Shown here: positions 8,770-19,201 of the stretch, piece after piece
Layout: the number at the start of each line of letters is the position of its first letter
How positions within the stretch are numbered: position 1 is the stretch's first letter
Assembly: GCA_012523635.1 (NCBI GenBank)
Contig: JAAYTX010000190.1
Coordinates: 1-37,180, forward strand
DNA length: 37,180 nt
Origin: Elusimicrobiota bacterium
GTDB taxonomy: Bacteria > Elusimicrobiota > Elusimicrobia > Elusimicrobiales > Elusimicrobiaceae
Direction of reading: 5' to 3'
Program-made: the position numbers and the translations under genes
The notes under the pieces: generated by a model
The model's input: the letters and a program-made list of their open reading frames with translations, nothing else
What the model was told of the DNA's origin: nothing
Database searches by the model: none

Positions 8770-8778
8770 TGTGAATAG
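8770..8778 (-). promoter_or_regulatory. DnaA-box-like 9-mer CTATTCACA
   Basis: One mismatch to TTATTCACA; starts exactly 11 bp after the previous box. Confidence 0.5.
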
Positions 8779-8780
8779 TT

Positions 8781-10130
8781 ATGGAACTTAAAGCTTTGTG
8801 GGCCGACATTCTGTCTAAACTGGAAAAAAGCGCCGGACAGGATGATTGTGAAATATGGCTTAAGCCGGTGAAGCCTCTCGTTTTTGAAAACAACCTGCTG
8901 AAACTTGAAGTGCCGAACCAGGTTTTTTACGAAACCATACACCATCGCTTTGAACCCGCGATACTGGCGGCGCTGAAGGAAATTGCCGGTCTTGACGGCG
9001 GAGTGATAGAGTATTCAATCTCGCTGGGGGCCAGTTCCCCTTCGCCAGTCGAGTACGAACAGCCGCAGCATCCGCAACAGGCCCCGGCGGTTTCGAAATT
9101 CACGACTAAACTGAACCCGACCTATAATTTTGAGGAATTCATAGAAGCCCCCTCAAACCGACTCGCCTACGCATCGGCGCAGGCCGTCACAAAAAAAATG
9201 GGCGACAGGTCCAACAACCCGCTGGTGATATACAGCAGGCCGGGGCTTGGCAAAACCCACCTGATGCACGCCATAGGCAACGGGATACTCAAGAGCAACC
9301 CGGCTTTCAAGGTGCTGTACATGTCGGCCGAGGATTTCGTCAACGAATACATAGAATCGCTTCAAAGCAAGAACACTGAATCCTTCCGCAACAAGTACCG
9401 CAACCTGGACTGCTTCCTTGTAGATGATATTCAGTTCGTCGTAGGCAAGGCGGCCAGCGAAAAGGAATTTTTCTACACTTTCAACGCGCTTTTCGAATCG
9501 GGCAAGCAGATCGTAGCAACCTCCGACCGTTCTCCGAAAGAACTGGCTGTAGACGAACGCCTGTCCACCCGCCTGTACGCCGGGCTGGTGGCTGAAATAA
9601 AGCCGCCGGACATAGAAACCCGCATCGCCATTCTGCGCAAGAAGCGGGAGGTATACAATTACACCATCCCCGACGATGTAATAGTTTTCATCGGCACAAT
9701 GGTGAAGAGCAGCATCCGCGAGCTGGAAGGCTGCCTTATCAGGCTTAATAATTACTGCATCACGCACAATTCCCAGCCCACGGTCGATATAGCCAAGGAA
9801 GTGCTGTCTGACATAATACAGTCGGACAAGCCGGCCATAGATATAGACACCATAAAAAAAGTGGTGGGCAAAGCCTATTCAATAGAAATACAGGATTTCA
9901 AATCGCCGAAACGTTCGGAGGCCATAGCCCTGCCAAGACAGATAGCCATGTATCTGGCTGACGAAATGACGGAAATGTCGCTGACAGACATAGGCAAAGC
10001 TTTCGAAAAAGACCATTCAACGGTGGTTCATGCCAGGGATAAGATAAAAACCCTGATGAATACGGATACATTTTTCAATGAAAAAATAAACCATCTTATC
10101 GCTGACATTCGCAACGCCGAACAAAGCTGA
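8781..10130 (+). CDS. dnaA: Chromosomal replication initiator protein DnaA (divergent)
   Basis: 449 aa; domain I ALWADILSKLE..., SRPGLGKTHLMHAIGN, FLVDDIQFV, FNALFESGKQIVATSDR, PPDIETRIAILRKK, and domain IV DIGKAFEKDHSTVVHA. Confidence 0.97.
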   Translation: MELKALWADILSKLEKSAGQDDCEIWLKPVKPLVFENNLLKLEVPNQVFYETIHHRFEPAILAALKEIAGLDGGVIEYSISLGASSPSPVEYEQPQHPQQAPAVSKFTTKLNPTYNFEEFIEAPSNRLAYASAQAVTKKMGDRSNNPLVIYSRPGLGKTHLMHAIGNGILKSNPAFKVLYMSAEDFVNEYIESLQSKNTESFRNKYRNLDCFLVDDIQFVVGKAASEKEFFYTFNALFESGKQIVATSDRSPKELAVDERLSTRLYAGLVAEIKPPDIETRIAILRKKREVYNYTIPDDVIVFIGTMVKSSIRELEGCLIRLNNYCITHNSQPTVDIAKEVLSDIIQSDKPAIDIDTIKKVVGKAYSIEIQDFKSPKRSEAIALPRQIAMYLADEMTEMSLTDIGKAFEKDHSTVVHARDKIKTLMNTDTFFNEKINHLIADIRNAEQS

Positions 10131-10204
10131 TAACTTTGTTGGCAGAGCCATTGAAATGTGAAAAGTAGTTTTTTTGTTGGAGTTGTTGGCAAAATTGCAG
10201 GTTT

Positions 10205-10233
10205 TTGACAGGACTTGTTGATAATTCTGAATA
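10205..10233 (+). promoter_or_regulatory. Putative dnaN promoter with a DnaA-box-like site in the spacer
   Basis: TTGACA (10205-10210), 17 nt, TGAATA (10228-10233); TGTTGATAA at 10216-10224 lies in the spacer. Confidence 0.4.
10216..10224 (-). promoter_or_regulatory. DnaA-box-like 9-mer TTATCAACA
   Basis: Third exact copy, in the dnaA-dnaN gap. Confidence 0.55.
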
Positions 10234-10245
10234 GCTCTAATAACA

Positions 10246-10254
10246 GTATTCACA
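10246..10254 (+). promoter_or_regulatory. DnaA-box-like 9-mer GTATTCACA
   Basis: One mismatch to TTATTCACA. Confidence 0.35.
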
Positions 10255-10282
10255 CAATAAGCGCTATAAGAAGAAGAGGATT

Positions 10283-11398
10283 ATGAATATGAAAATTAAT
10301 AGTAACAAAGAAAACCTGTTAAAAGGCATACAGGTAATACAGTCCGCCCTGTCCGGCAGAACCACGCTGCCCATACTGCATAATTTCCTGGCGGAGACAG
10401 ACAACGGAAAACTGAAGCTGGTGAAGACCGACCTGGAAATGGCCACCACGCACTTCATAAACGCGGATATAGCCGAACCCGGCAGCGTAACCATACCGCT
10501 GAAAGAGTTTTCGGACATTCTCCAGTCCATGCCGTCCGGACAGGAGATTTCCATAAACACCGACGCTTCTAATAAGGTTCACATAAAATGCAAAAGCTCG
10601 AAGTTCTGGGTCATGGGAACCCCGAAGGACGAGTATCCGCTGGTTCCGGACATGGACAAGTCCGAAATGATTCAGATCCCGGCGCAGGTCATACAGAAAC
10701 TGATACAGAAAACGATTTTTGCCGCATCCACTCAGGAAACGCGCTATGTGCTCAACGGGCTTTCCTGGGGTTTTTTCAAGAAAGGCATTGAAGTCGTGGC
10801 CACTGACGGACGGAGGCTGGCTGTGGCTTCTTACGACACGGTCAAGTCTGTGCGCGAGTTTAAAATAGTTGTTCCTTCCAAGATTCTGCACGAAGTCACC
10901 CGCTTCATCGGTATAGAAAAGCCCGAGGCCGGGGAGATAATGACTGTGGGCGTTTCCTCCAATCAGGTGGGCTTCCGTATGAGCGGGACAACGTTCATCT
11001 CCAAGCTTATAGACGGCAATTTCCCTAACTACGAGCAGGTTGTTCCCACCAAGAAGGATGTTTCCTTCACGGTTTCCTGCAAGGAACTGCTGGACACCAC
11101 CAAGCGCGCCGCTCTGTGCGTCAGCGACCGCGGCGGCGTGGTGAAATACACTCTTAAAAACGGGGTGATAATGGTCAGCGCGTCATCCCAGAAGATGGAA
11201 ATGAACGACGAAGTGCCCGTGGATTACAAGGGGCACGATATGCAGATTTCATTCAATCCGGCCTACATAGTGGATATCTTCAAGAATATGGCGGCGGAAA
11301 AGGCGGTATTTTCGCTCACCAATCCCCTGAATCCTGTGCTTGTTGAGCCGGTCGGAGACGCCGGAAGCAAGTATGTCGTCATGCCGGTAAAATCCTGA
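10283..11398 (+). CDS. dnaN: DNA polymerase III beta subunit (sliding clamp)
   Basis: M(N)MKINSNKENLLKGIQVIQSALSGRTTLPILHNFLAE ... GDAGSKYVVMPVKS; canonical position after dnaA. Start may be the Met at 10289. Confidence 0.96.
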   Translation: MNMKINSNKENLLKGIQVIQSALSGRTTLPILHNFLAETDNGKLKLVKTDLEMATTHFINADIAEPGSVTIPLKEFSDILQSMPSGQEISINTDASNKVHIKCKSSKFWVMGTPKDEYPLVPDMDKSEMIQIPAQVIQKLIQKTIFAASTQETRYVLNGLSWGFFKKGIEVVATDGRRLAVASYDTVKSVREFKIVVPSKILHEVTRFIGIEKPEAGEIMTVGVSSNQVGFRMSGTTFISKLIDGNFPNYEQVVPTKKDVSFTVSCKELLDTTKRAALCVSDRGGVVKYTLKNGVIMVSASSQKMEMNDEVPVDYKGHDMQISFNPAYIVDIFKNMAAEKAVFSLTNPLNPVLVEPVGDAGSKYVVMPVKS

Positions 11399-11691
11399 TG
11401 GAGCACCAGCGCCGCACAAGCGGCTGGGTCAGCGCCAGTTCCTTGGGCGGGCACTATCAGCCCTTGGTGCAGAAGCTGGACAGGCTGATGCTTCTGGATT
11501 CGGTATGGAAGAAGGAAGCGGGAGTGTTCGCTTCTTTCTGGACTGTTGATTCGGTGTCCGGCGGCACGGTTTACATCAAGGCGGCTTCGGCCCCGGCCGC
11601 GCAGGAGCTTATGTTCCGCGCGCAAAGCCTTATGAAAAGGCTGAATAAATATTTTGACAGACAGTGGATAAAGGAAATAAAGGTCATTTAG
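11398..11691 (+). CDS. DUF721 / DciA-like protein
   Basis: 97 aa; LLDSVWKKEAGVFASFWTV...GGTVYIKAASAPAAQELMFRAQSLMKRLNKYFDRQWIKEIKVI matches the DUF721 pattern; lies between dnaN and gyrB. Confidence 0.75.
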   Translation: MEHQRRTSGWVSASSLGGHYQPLVQKLDRLMLLDSVWKKEAGVFASFWTVDSVSGGTVYIKAASAPAAQELMFRAQSLMKRLNKYFDRQWIKEIKVI

Positions 11692-14181
<2,490 letters not shown>

Positions 14182-14206
14182 CGGATTACACTGAGAGGGA
14201 ATTTAG

Positions 14207-16714
14207 ATGACTCGCGAAAACAACAAACCTGAAGAAAAACCGGTGGACCTGTTCGGCAACATAATGCAGCGCGATATCGGCGAGGAGATGCAGTCCTCTT
14301 ACATAGACTACGCGATGAGCGTAATCGTGGGCCGCGCCCTGCCGGACGCCAGGGACGGCTTCAAGCCGGTGCACCGCCGCATACTCTATACCATGAACGA
14401 GATGGGCCTCAAGCACAACAAGCCGTTCAAGAAATCGGCCCGCATAGTCGGCGACGTGCTGGGAAAATTCCATCCGCACGGCGACGTGGCGGTTTATGAC
14501 TCCTTGGTCCGCATGGTGCAGGATTTCAGCCTGCGCTACCCGATGGTCATCGGGCAGGGCAACTTCGGTTCCATTGACGGCGACCCGGCCGCCGCAATGC
14601 GTTATACCGAGGTGAAGCTGTCCGCGGTGGCCGACGAGATGCTAACCGATATCGAGAAGAACACCGTAGATTTCATACCCAACTACGACGGCTCCCTGCT
14701 GGAGCCCACCGTGCTGCCCGGGCGCCTGCCCAACCTGCTGGTCAACGGCAGCAGCGGCATCGCGGTCGGCATGGCCACCAATATCCCGACGCATAACCTT
14801 GTGGAAGTCTGCGAGGCCATCTCGGCTTACATAGAACAGCCGGAAATCGCCACCAAGGACCTGATGAAAATCCTCAAGGGCCCGGACTTTCCCACCGGCG
14901 GCATCATACGCGGACGCAAAGGCATCAAGGATTATTTCGAGACCGGGCGCGGTTCCGTGAAGATTCAGGCCCGCACCGAGGTCGAGGAACTCAATGGCGG
15001 ACGCCAGTCCATAATAGTTACGGAACTGCCGTATCAGGTGAACAAGGCCAACCTTATCAGCACCATCGCCGACCTGGTGCGCGAGAAAAAGATAACCGAC
15101 ATTTCGGACCTGCGCGACGAGTCCGACAGGCGCGGCATGCGCATAGTGATAGAACTTAAGCGCGACGGCAACCCGCAGGTGGTGATAAACCATCTGTTCA
15201 AGCATACGCAGATGCAGACGTCGTTCGGCGTCATAATGCTGGCTATAGTGGACGGCAAGCCGCGCTGCCTGCCGGTGAAGGAAGTGTTCGCCTGCTACCT
15301 GTCGCACCGCAAGCAGGTGATCACCCGGCGCGTGAAGTTTGACCTGGACAAGGCCATACAGCGCGAGCACATACTGCAGGGCCTGCTCATCGCCATAAAG
15401 AACCTGGACCGCGTGATACAGATAATCAGGAAGTCCAAGGACGCCTCGGAAGCCAAGGACAAGCTCATCAAGGAATTCGAGCTGTCTCCCATACAGGCTC
15501 AGGCGATACTGGACATGCGCATGCACCAGCTTACGCAGCTGGAATCCGGCGCTATAGAGGCGGAACGCAAGGAACTGCTGAAGCTTATAGACGAACTGCG
15601 CGCCATTCTGGCCGATCCCAAAAAGGTGCTGAAGATAATAAAGACCGAACTGGGCGAGCTCAAGGAAAAATATCCGGACAAGCGCCGCAGCGAGATTTCC
15701 ACAGAAATCACCGAGCTCAATATCGAGGATTTCGTGCCGCTGGAAAAAGTGGTGATAACCATGTCCCACGGCGGCTACATAAAGCGCATACCGCTGAACA
15801 CCTACAAGACGCAGAACCGCGGCGGCAAGGGCATTATCGGCGGAGAGACCAAGGAGGAGGACTTCCTTGAGCATCTGTTCGTGACTTCAAGCCACTCCAC
15901 CATACTGCTGTTCACCAACAGGGGCAAGGTCTACTCCCTGCACGCCTACGAGATACCGGAAGGCACTCGCGTGTCCCGCGGAAAGGCCGTGGTGAACCTG
16001 CTGCAGCTCTCCGGCGAGGAGAAGGTCACCTCCTGCATAGACATCGACAGCTTCGAAGAGAACAAGGCCAACGACCTGTTCCTGACTATGTGCACCAAAA
16101 CCGGCATAGTGAAGCGCACCCCGCTTGGCGATTTCGCAAACATCAGGCGCTCCGGCATAGCCGCCATCTCGCTTGAGGACGGCGACGTGCTGGAATCTGT
16201 GCAGCTCACGGCGGGCAAGTCCAACCTGTTCATCGCCACCAAGAGCGGCATGTCCATACGCTTCCCCGAAGACGAAGTCCGCGCCATGGGCAGGCAGGCC
16301 ATGGGCGTCATCGGCATACGCCTTGAGAAGGACGACTACGTGGTCGGCATGGAAAGCGCCGTTTCCGGCAGCAAGAGCACGCTGCTTTCCGTGTGCGAAA
16401 ACGGCTACGGCAAGCGCACCGAACTTGAGGAATACCGCCAGCAGCACCGCGGCGGAAGCGGCGTAATCACCATCAAGACCAGCGAGCGCAACGGCAGCGT
16501 CATCGGCATAAAGCTGGTGGACAACGACAAGGACCTCATGGTGATAACCGAGCAGGGCCAGGCCGTGCGCCTGCGCTGCAAGGAAATACGCGAGGTTGGC
16601 CGCAACACCCAGGGCGTGCGGCTGGTGAAGCTGGCGGAAGGCGACAAGGTGGCCAATGTGGCGCCGGTAGTCAGCGAGGCGGCCGAGGAAAAGGTTGAAA
16701 ACACCAAGGAATAA
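14207..16714 (+). CDS. gyrA: DNA gyrase subunit A
   Basis: [53 protein letters not shown], six-bladed C-terminal domain with a GyrA-box-like QNRGGKG. Confidence 0.98.
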   Translation: MTRENNKPEEKPVDLFGNIMQRDIGEEMQSSYIDYAMSVIVGRALPDARDGFKPVHRRILYTMNEMGLKHNKPFKKSARIVGDVLGKFHPHGDVAVYDSLVRMVQDFSLRYPMVIGQGNFGSIDGDPAAAMRYTEVKLSAVADEMLTDIEKNTVDFIPNYDGSLLEPTVLPGRLPNLLVNGSSGIAVGMATNIPTHNLVEVCEAISAYIEQPEIATKDLMKILKGPDFPTGGIIRGRKGIKDYFETGRGSVKIQARTEVEELNGGRQSIIVTELPYQVNKANLISTIADLVREKKITDISDLRDESDRRGMRIVIELKRDGNPQVVINHLFKHTQMQTSFGVIMLAIVDGKPRCLPVKEVFACYLSHRKQVITRRVKFDLDKAIQREHILQGLLIAIKNLDRVIQIIRKSKDASEAKDKLIKEFELSPIQAQAILDMRMHQLTQLESGAIEAERKELLKLIDELRAILADPKKVLKIIKTELGELKEKYPDKRRSEISTEITELNIEDFVPLEKVVITMSHGGYIKRIPLNTYKTQNRGGKGIIGGETKEEDFLEHLFVTSSHSTILLFTNRGKVYSLHAYEIPEGTRVSRGKAVVNLLQLSGEEKVTSCIDIDSFEENKANDLFLTMCTKTGIVKRTPLGDFANIRRSGIAAISLEDGDVLESVQLTAGKSNLFIATKSGMSIRFPEDEVRAMGRQAMGVIGIRLEKDDYVVGMESAVSGSKSTLLSVCENGYGKRTELEEYRQQHRGGSGVITIKTSERNGSVIGIKLVDNDKDLMVITEQGQAVRLRCKEIREVGRNTQGVRLVKLAEGDKVANVAPVVSEAAEEKVENTKE

Positions 16715-16717
16715 GCC

Positions 16718-17203
16718 TTGCCCAAAGCATTGAACGGAACGGGGCGCGTCAAGCGCCCCGCGCCATTTAAAGGCGCCGGGAAAGCGGGGTTTGCGCTTGC
16801 CCCGCATACGGCTGATATCATCGTCAAAGCGTCGGCGTCCGGCTACAGGCCGCTGTTCAGGCGCGCCGCGCGCGGCCTGCTTGCCGTATTCGGCGCAAAA
16901 GCCGCGGCAGGCAAGACCTGCGAAGTGCGCCTGAATCTTCAGTCGCCGGACCTTGACGCCCTGCTGGGGGCGTGGCTGAACGAAACCGCCTACCTGGTTT
17001 CTTCTGGGAAGATTATCCCGTCGAAAATAAATATTGAGGAGCTTTGCCTTAACCGCGACGGAGCCAAACTGATGGCTTCCCTGCGCGGAATAAAGCCGTC
17101 CGGTCTTTCCTTCAGGCGAGAGGTGAAGGGCGTGCCGTTGCACGGGCTTGCAATAAAACGCGGAAAAAACGGATTGTCGGTTTGGTTTATAGCCGATATA
17201 TGA
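16718..17203 (+). CDS. Archease family protein (RtcB activator), TTG start
   Basis: FALAPHTADIIVKASASGYRPLFRRAARGLLAVF (HTAD motif), LNETAYLVSSGKIIPSKI, REVKGVPLHGLAIKRGKNGLSVWFIADI (archease C-terminus); overlaps rtcB by 4 nt. Confidence 0.88.
   Translation: MPKALNGTGRVKRPAPFKGAGKAGFALAPHTADIIVKASASGYRPLFRRAARGLLAVFGAKAAAGKTCEVRLNLQSPDLDALLGAWLNETAYLVSSGKIIPSKINIEELCLNRDGAKLMASLRGIKPSGLSFRREVKGVPLHGLAIKRGKNGLSVWFIADI
16741..16776 (+). promoter_or_regulatory. Two adjacent GC-rich hairpins at the start of the archease ORF
   Basis: GGGGCGC-GTCAA-GCGCCCC (16741-16759), then GCGCC-ATTTAAA-GGCGC (16760-16776); no T-tract follows. Confidence 0.5.
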
Positions 17204-18633
17204 AATTCGCGGGAAGGGACGGATGCCGCTGGGAATTGCCGCGCGAGGGGGCCATGCGCGTGCCCGGCCTGCTGTTTGCGGACGCGTCCATGCTCCCGCG
17301 TCTTGAGGCGGACAAGGTGGCACAGCAGATGCGGAACGTGGCCTGCCTCCCCGGCATAGTGAACTTCTCGCTGGCAATGCCGGACGCGCACTGGGGCTAC
17401 GGCTTCCCCATAGGCGGCGTGGCGGCCTTCGGCATGCGCGACGGGGTCATTTCCCCCGGCGGCGTAGGCTACGATATCGCCTGCGGCGTGCGCCTGCTGA
17501 GAACCGGGCTTGAGGCCGCCGCGGTCGCGCGCAGCGTGCCGGCTTTCCTAGACGCCATTTTTTCCTCCGTCCCGGCCGGGGTCGGGGAAAGCGGCCCGGT
17601 GAAATTGGAGAGAAGGGAAATTAAGAAAGTTTTTGAGCGCGGGGCGCGCTGGGCGGTGGAGCGCGGATACGGCTCCTCTGCCGACCTGGAAGCTATCGAA
17701 GACAGCGGTGAATGCCGGGAAGCTGACCCGGATGCAGTCTCGTCCAGGGCCGTCGAACGCGGCTTGAACCAACTGGGGACGCTGGGCAGCGGCAACCATT
17801 TCATAGAACTTCAGGCGGTAGACGAGGTTTACGACGAACGGGCCGCCGCCGATTTCGGGCTTTTCAAGGGACAGCTGGCAGTGCTTTTCCATACCGGTTC
17901 ACGCGGCTGCGGCTATCAGATTTGCGACGATTACTTGCGTTTGCTCGGGCAGGCTTCTGTTAAATACGGGATAACCCTGCCTGACAGACAGCTTGCCTGC
18001 GCCCCGCTTGATTCGGAGGAAGGCCGGCGCTACGCCGGGGCCATGTTTGCGGCGGCGAACTACGCCAAGGCGAACAGGCAGGTGATTAGCGCGGCTGTGG
18101 AAAAGGCCTTGTGCCGTATAACCGGGCGCGGCCCTGCGGATTTGGGTTTTGCGGTGGTCTACGACATCGCCCACAACATGGCAAAATTCGAGGAGCATTC
18201 CGTAAACGGGAAAAAGCACATGCTTTGCGTGCACCGTAAAGGCGCCACTCGCGCCTTCCCGCCCGGACATCCCGAAGTGCCGCGCGCCTATGCCGCTTCG
18301 GGCCAGCCGGTGCTGGTTCCGGGTTCCATGGGAAGCTGTTCCTATGTGTTGGCCGGAACCCAGAGGGCGATGGAAATATCGTTCGGAAGCGTGTGTCATG
18401 GCGCAGGAAGGGTGATGAGCCGTACCGAGGCCTTGCGGCGCGTCAACGCCTCAGAACTAAGGCGGGAGCTGTCCGCCTCAGGCGTTGAAGTGAGGGCCGC
18501 CTCAACACGCGGACTGGCGGAAGAGGCCCCATGCGCCTACAAAGATGTATCCATGGTGGCTGATATTTGCGCTGCTGCCGGGTTGGCGCGAAAAGTGGCA
18601 AGAATGAAGCCAATAGGCGTAATAAAAGGATAA
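17200..18633 (+). CDS. rtcB: RNA-splicing ligase RtcB
   Basis: MPDAHWGYGFPIGGVAAF, GGVGYDIACGVRLLRT (metal-binding Cys), LGTLGSGNHFIEL, HTGSRGCGYQ, HNMAKFEEH, GSMGSCSYVL, CHGAGR (guanylated His context). Confidence 0.96.
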   Translation: MKFAGRDGCRWELPREGAMRVPGLLFADASMLPRLEADKVAQQMRNVACLPGIVNFSLAMPDAHWGYGFPIGGVAAFGMRDGVISPGGVGYDIACGVRLLRTGLEAAAVARSVPAFLDAIFSSVPAGVGESGPVKLERREIKKVFERGARWAVERGYGSSADLEAIEDSGECREADPDAVSSRAVERGLNQLGTLGSGNHFIELQAVDEVYDERAAADFGLFKGQLAVLFHTGSRGCGYQICDDYLRLLGQASVKYGITLPDRQLACAPLDSEEGRRYAGAMFAAANYAKANRQVISAAVEKALCRITGRGPADLGFAVVYDIAHNMAKFEEHSVNGKKHMLCVHRKGATRAFPPGHPEVPRAYAASGQPVLVPGSMGSCSYVLAGTQRAMEISFGSVCHGAGRVMSRTEALRRVNASELRRELSASGVEVRAASTRGLAEEAPCAYKDVSMVADICAAAGLARKVARMKPIGVIKG

Positions 18634-18667
18634 AATAGATACAACTTAATTTTTAAGGCGGATTTTT

Positions 18668-19201
18668 ATGAGAACTTTTGCATTGTTGTCCCTTTTTCTG
18701 GCCTGCGCCGCTACATCGGCGTTCGCCGGGCCTGAGGTCACGGGCGTTTACTGGCAGTTCAGCCCGGGCCTGAAACCCGCGATGAAGCCGAAATTCTCCG
18801 ACGCGCGGAGCATCGTGCTTCCCCCAAATTCCAAGTTGCCGGGCCGCCTGCGCGCCATGGCCGTGCTGGAGAACAAAAGCGGCAAAAGCAGCGGCGGCAT
18901 TGTGCTGAGGGTGGCTGTTTCAGCCCGTGTGGTCAAAACCGGGGCCGACGCCTCCACCGGAGTATGGAGCGTGCCGTTCTGGCTGGACGAACGACGCGTG
19001 GCCGAACTCAAACCCGGGGCCATAAAGAACGTGGCCATCCCCAATATAGAAGCGCAGACCTATCTCAAGCGTTTTGCGGACACCGGCTTCTGGGTGGACG
19101 CGCTGAAAATACAGCTGGCTGTAGAGCCGCGCGCAGGAGAGGAACTGCCTTTGCCGATAAGCGAGGCTGTTCTTGAAGTGCTGAAGGCGGCCGCGCCATG
19201 A
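18668..19201 (+). CDS. Secreted/periplasmic protein of unknown function
   Basis: 177 aa with a clear Sec signal peptide MRTFALLSLFLACAATSAFA; overlaps the serS start. No family recognised. Confidence 0.8.
   Translation: MRTFALLSLFLACAATSAFAGPEVTGVYWQFSPGLKPAMKPKFSDARSIVLPPNSKLPGRLRAMAVLENKSGKSSGGIVLRVAVSARVVKTGADASTGVWSVPFWLDERRVAELKPGAIKNVAIPNIEAQTYLKRFADTGFWVDALKIQLAVEPRAGEELPLPISEAVLEVLKAAAP

Larger units (their letters stand above)
8552..8780. other. Probable oriC / replication initiation region (hpf-dnaA intergenic)
   Basis: AT-rich intergenic strand switch directly upstream of dnaA, with three DnaA-box-like 9-mers at 8748-8778 and divergent transcription; the dnaA-dnaN gap adds two more box-like sites. 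Confidence 0.75.

Noticed and set aside
16741-16759. gyrA Rho-independent terminator
   Set aside because: Stem is strong but no T-tract follows and it lies inside the archease ORF; kept only as a structured leader candidate.
14642-17377. Long antisense ORFs opposite gyrA (410 aa and 496 aa, minus strand)
   Set aside because: Shadow ORFs in GC-rich coding DNA: low-complexity His/Gln/Gly/Ala/Val-rich composition, no motifs, fully overlapped by unambiguous gyrA, archease and rtcB.
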